DNA of 44,395 nt from the NCBI GenBank assembly GCA_030601845.1, contig JAUWAY010000021.1, positions 1 through 44,395 of the forward strand, read 5' to 3'. The notes under the pieces are model-generated. The model saw only the letters and a program-made list of their open reading frames with translations, was not told where the DNA came from and did no database searches. The first letter of the stretch is position 1, and each line of letters starts with the position of its first letter. The translations under genes and the position numbers were made by a program. The stretch comes from Phycisphaerae bacterium (lineage in GTDB: Bacteria > Planctomycetota > Phycisphaerae > Sedimentisphaerales > Anaerobacaceae). Below, in pieces: positions 43,084 through 44,395 of the stretch.

Positions 43084-43917
43084 CTAAAGACTTTTACGCT
43101 TTTGTTCTTCTGTTAGCAATTCGTTTAGAGAACCGGAGCGGAAACCCTGCAGGTCAACGGTTACATACTTAAAACCGAGCGATTTTAATTTTTCCACTAT
43201 CGCCGAGCAGGTTGGTTCTGTGCTGACTTTCTCGATATCTTCCGGATGCACTTCGATTCGAGCAATAGTATCGTGATGGCGAACGCGAAATTCAACCAGA
43301 CCAAATCCCTTCAGGAACTCCTCTGCCTCCTCGATTTGTTTTAGCCGCTGCTCTGTAACTTCCAGACCATAGATGATTCTCGACGCCAGACACGGGGACG
43401 CAGGGACCTCAGCCGTAGGCAGACCCAGCTGCCTGCTCAGTTGGCGGATATTGTCCTTGGTCAGTTTTGCCTCCATTAAAGGAGAGCGAACTCCAAAGAT
43501 TTCGGCGGCTCGGTTACCTGGCCGAAAGTCGTCCTTGTCATCAAAATTGCAGCCGCAAATCACATCGTTGAAATTTCGCTCTTTCGCAATATCGGTCAAG
43601 ATTCCATAGAGGTGCACCTTGCAGTGGAAACAACGGTCGGCCTTGTTGGCTGAGTATGCCGTATCAGCCAATTCATTCGGCTCGACAGTTTGAACTACCA
43701 CACCTATATTTTTTGCCACCTCTATCGCCCGGGCGTACTGGCTTTGCGGCAGGGACGGCCCTTTGGCGATACAGGCCAGGACATTCTCAGCCCCCAGCGT
43801 ATCGACGGCCGCCTTCAAAAGAAACGTACTATCGACCCCGCCGGAGTATGCAATCACAACTTTACCCAGCTCCTTGAGGATTTTCGCGAGCGAATTGTAT
43901 TTCTCTTGAATATCCAT
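43084..43917 (-). CDS. larE: ATP-dependent sulfur transferase, LarE type
   Basis: LarE provides sulfur for the nickel-pincer nucleotide cofactor of lactate racemase and related enzymes. The 277 residues show the PP-loop SGGVDST (25-31), which adenylates the substrate. Cys176 lies in PASPCLASR, and by count it equals the sacrificial Cys176 of the Lactobacillus plantarum enzyme. Further cysteines are in RCFHCK (96 and 99) and CGC (121 and 123). LarB, LarC and LarA were not found in this window, so the cofactor pathway can only be inferred. The gene lies downstream of the zinc-ribbon gene on the same strand. Confidence 0.88.
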   Translation of the reverse strand: MDIQEKYNSLAKILKELGKVVIAYSGGVDSTFLLKAAVDTLGAENVLACIAKGPSLPQSQYARAIEVAKNIGVVVQTVEPNELADTAYSANKADRCFHCKVHLYGILTDIAKERNFNDVICGCNFDDKDDFRPGNRAAEIFGVRSPLMEAKLTKDNIRQLSRQLGLPTAEVPASPCLASRIIYGLEVTEQRLKQIEEAEEFLKGFGLVEFRVRHHDTIARIEVHPEDIEKVSTEPTCSAIVEKLKSLGFKYVTVDLQGFRSGSLNELLTEEQKRKSL

Positions 43918-43996
43918 TTACCTAATAAAATCTTGAAAACACTTATTAACAGTGTATGAATGGCAGAGGCAAATTATGGGCACCACTGCTAAAATT

Positions 43997-44395
43997 CTAC
44001 TTAATTGGAATCGACTGGCTATACGCAATGAGCCTCTGACAGAGTGCAGGATGCTCGAATATTGTAATATTAATTAGAGCGGAAATTGCTGCTTTAGCAT
44101 CCAATATTTCTGAGATTTTATCTTCTGGGCCGTTCCAGATTTCCTTTATCTCTTGATAAACCTTCTTTTTCATTTCAGCAGCAGAGAGTTTATCCAACTT
44201 ATTTTTCAAGAATCCAATTATTTCCTCAAACTCATCTCTATCCAGCCAGATACCACTACATTGAGGGCACCAGTCAATCAAAATTGTGGAATCACCAAAA
44301 GAGGTGGAAACCATTTTAACTTCTCCACACTTTGGGCACAAACGTTTTGAAGGCATTGCATTGGCTTTACCAATTGCCTCAACTTCGTCGTCTAT
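43997..44395 (-). CDS. Zinc-ribbon protein (TFIIB-type), partial
   Basis: The frame is open to the window edge. An internal ATG at 44356 begins MPSKRLCPKCGEVKMVST, but the reading continues upstream without a stop (IDDEVEAIGKANA), so the true start may be outside. Two CxxC pairs (CPKC and CPQC) with GIWLDRDEFEEI form the zf-TFIIB pattern known from small uncharacterised bacterial proteins. A Lys-rich helical part and an unrecognised C-terminus (ALINITIFEHPALCQRLIAY) follow. The function is unknown. Confidence 0.7.
   Translation of the reverse strand: MDDEVEAIGKANAMPSKRLCPKCGEVKMVSTSFGDSTILIDWCPQCSGIWLDRDEFEEIIGFLKNKLDKLSAAEMKKKVYQEIKEIWNGPEDKISEILDAKAAISALINITIFEHPALCQRLIAYSQSIPIK

Overview
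This window is almost certainly from a planctomycete, most likely a member of the Phycisphaerae. The reasons are the style of the ribosomal and RNA polymerase proteins, the absence of rpmD (L30) between rpsE and rplO, and a large RpoB; this is inference from gene style, with no database search behind it. Positions 36061 to 749 are one minus-strand block of translation, secretion and transcription genes. Read 5' to 3' it runs tRNA-Thr, tuf, rpmG, tRNA-Trp, secE, nusG, rplK-A-J-L, rpoB-rpoC, rpsL-rpsG-fusA, then the S10, spc and alpha operons (rpsJ to rplQ, including secY, adk, map, infA and a 37-codon rpmJ), a HIT hydrolase and finally the initiator tRNA. The beta, str, S10, spc and alpha operons are therefore joined head to tail, with tuf moved to the front.

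Right of 36.6 kb the window changes to accessory and housekeeping genes: a 750-residue lipoprotein with HEAT-like repeats, a XerC/D-type recombinase, then a plus-strand trio (small lipoprotein, galE, ROK sugar kinase), and on the minus strand a LarE-type sulfur transferase and a zinc-ribbon protein cut by the window edge. Promoter-like sites can be read ahead of tRNA-Thr/tuf, rpsJ, the initiator tRNA and the small lipoprotein. Two good intrinsic terminators close the block at 550-581 and 698-739.

The most striking signal is not a gene. Most gene junctions carry a short array of degenerate direct repeats with an exact 7-bp period (for example CGTATCT, CTGACTT or TAGCGTA units). The unit sequence differs from junction to junction while the period is kept. 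Several arrays run into the preceding gene and provide its stop codon. Others turn round on themselves to form long imperfect hairpins. Arrays of the same kind also sit in frame inside rpsG and rpoB. Other families, with units of about 8, 9, 10 or 10-11 bp, and two kinds of dispersed palindrome lie beside them; one forms part of the signal-peptide code of the small lipoprotein. They resemble in principle the heptanucleotide STRR sequences of heterocystous cyanobacteria, but their density inside the most conserved operons of the cell is unusual.

Further oddities are an L22 protein with an obligatory N-terminal XRE-like helix-turn-helix domain, an initiator tRNA with C33 instead of U33 (as in animal initiators), an S12 with Arg88, and zinc sites of S4 and L33 that each keep three of four cysteines.
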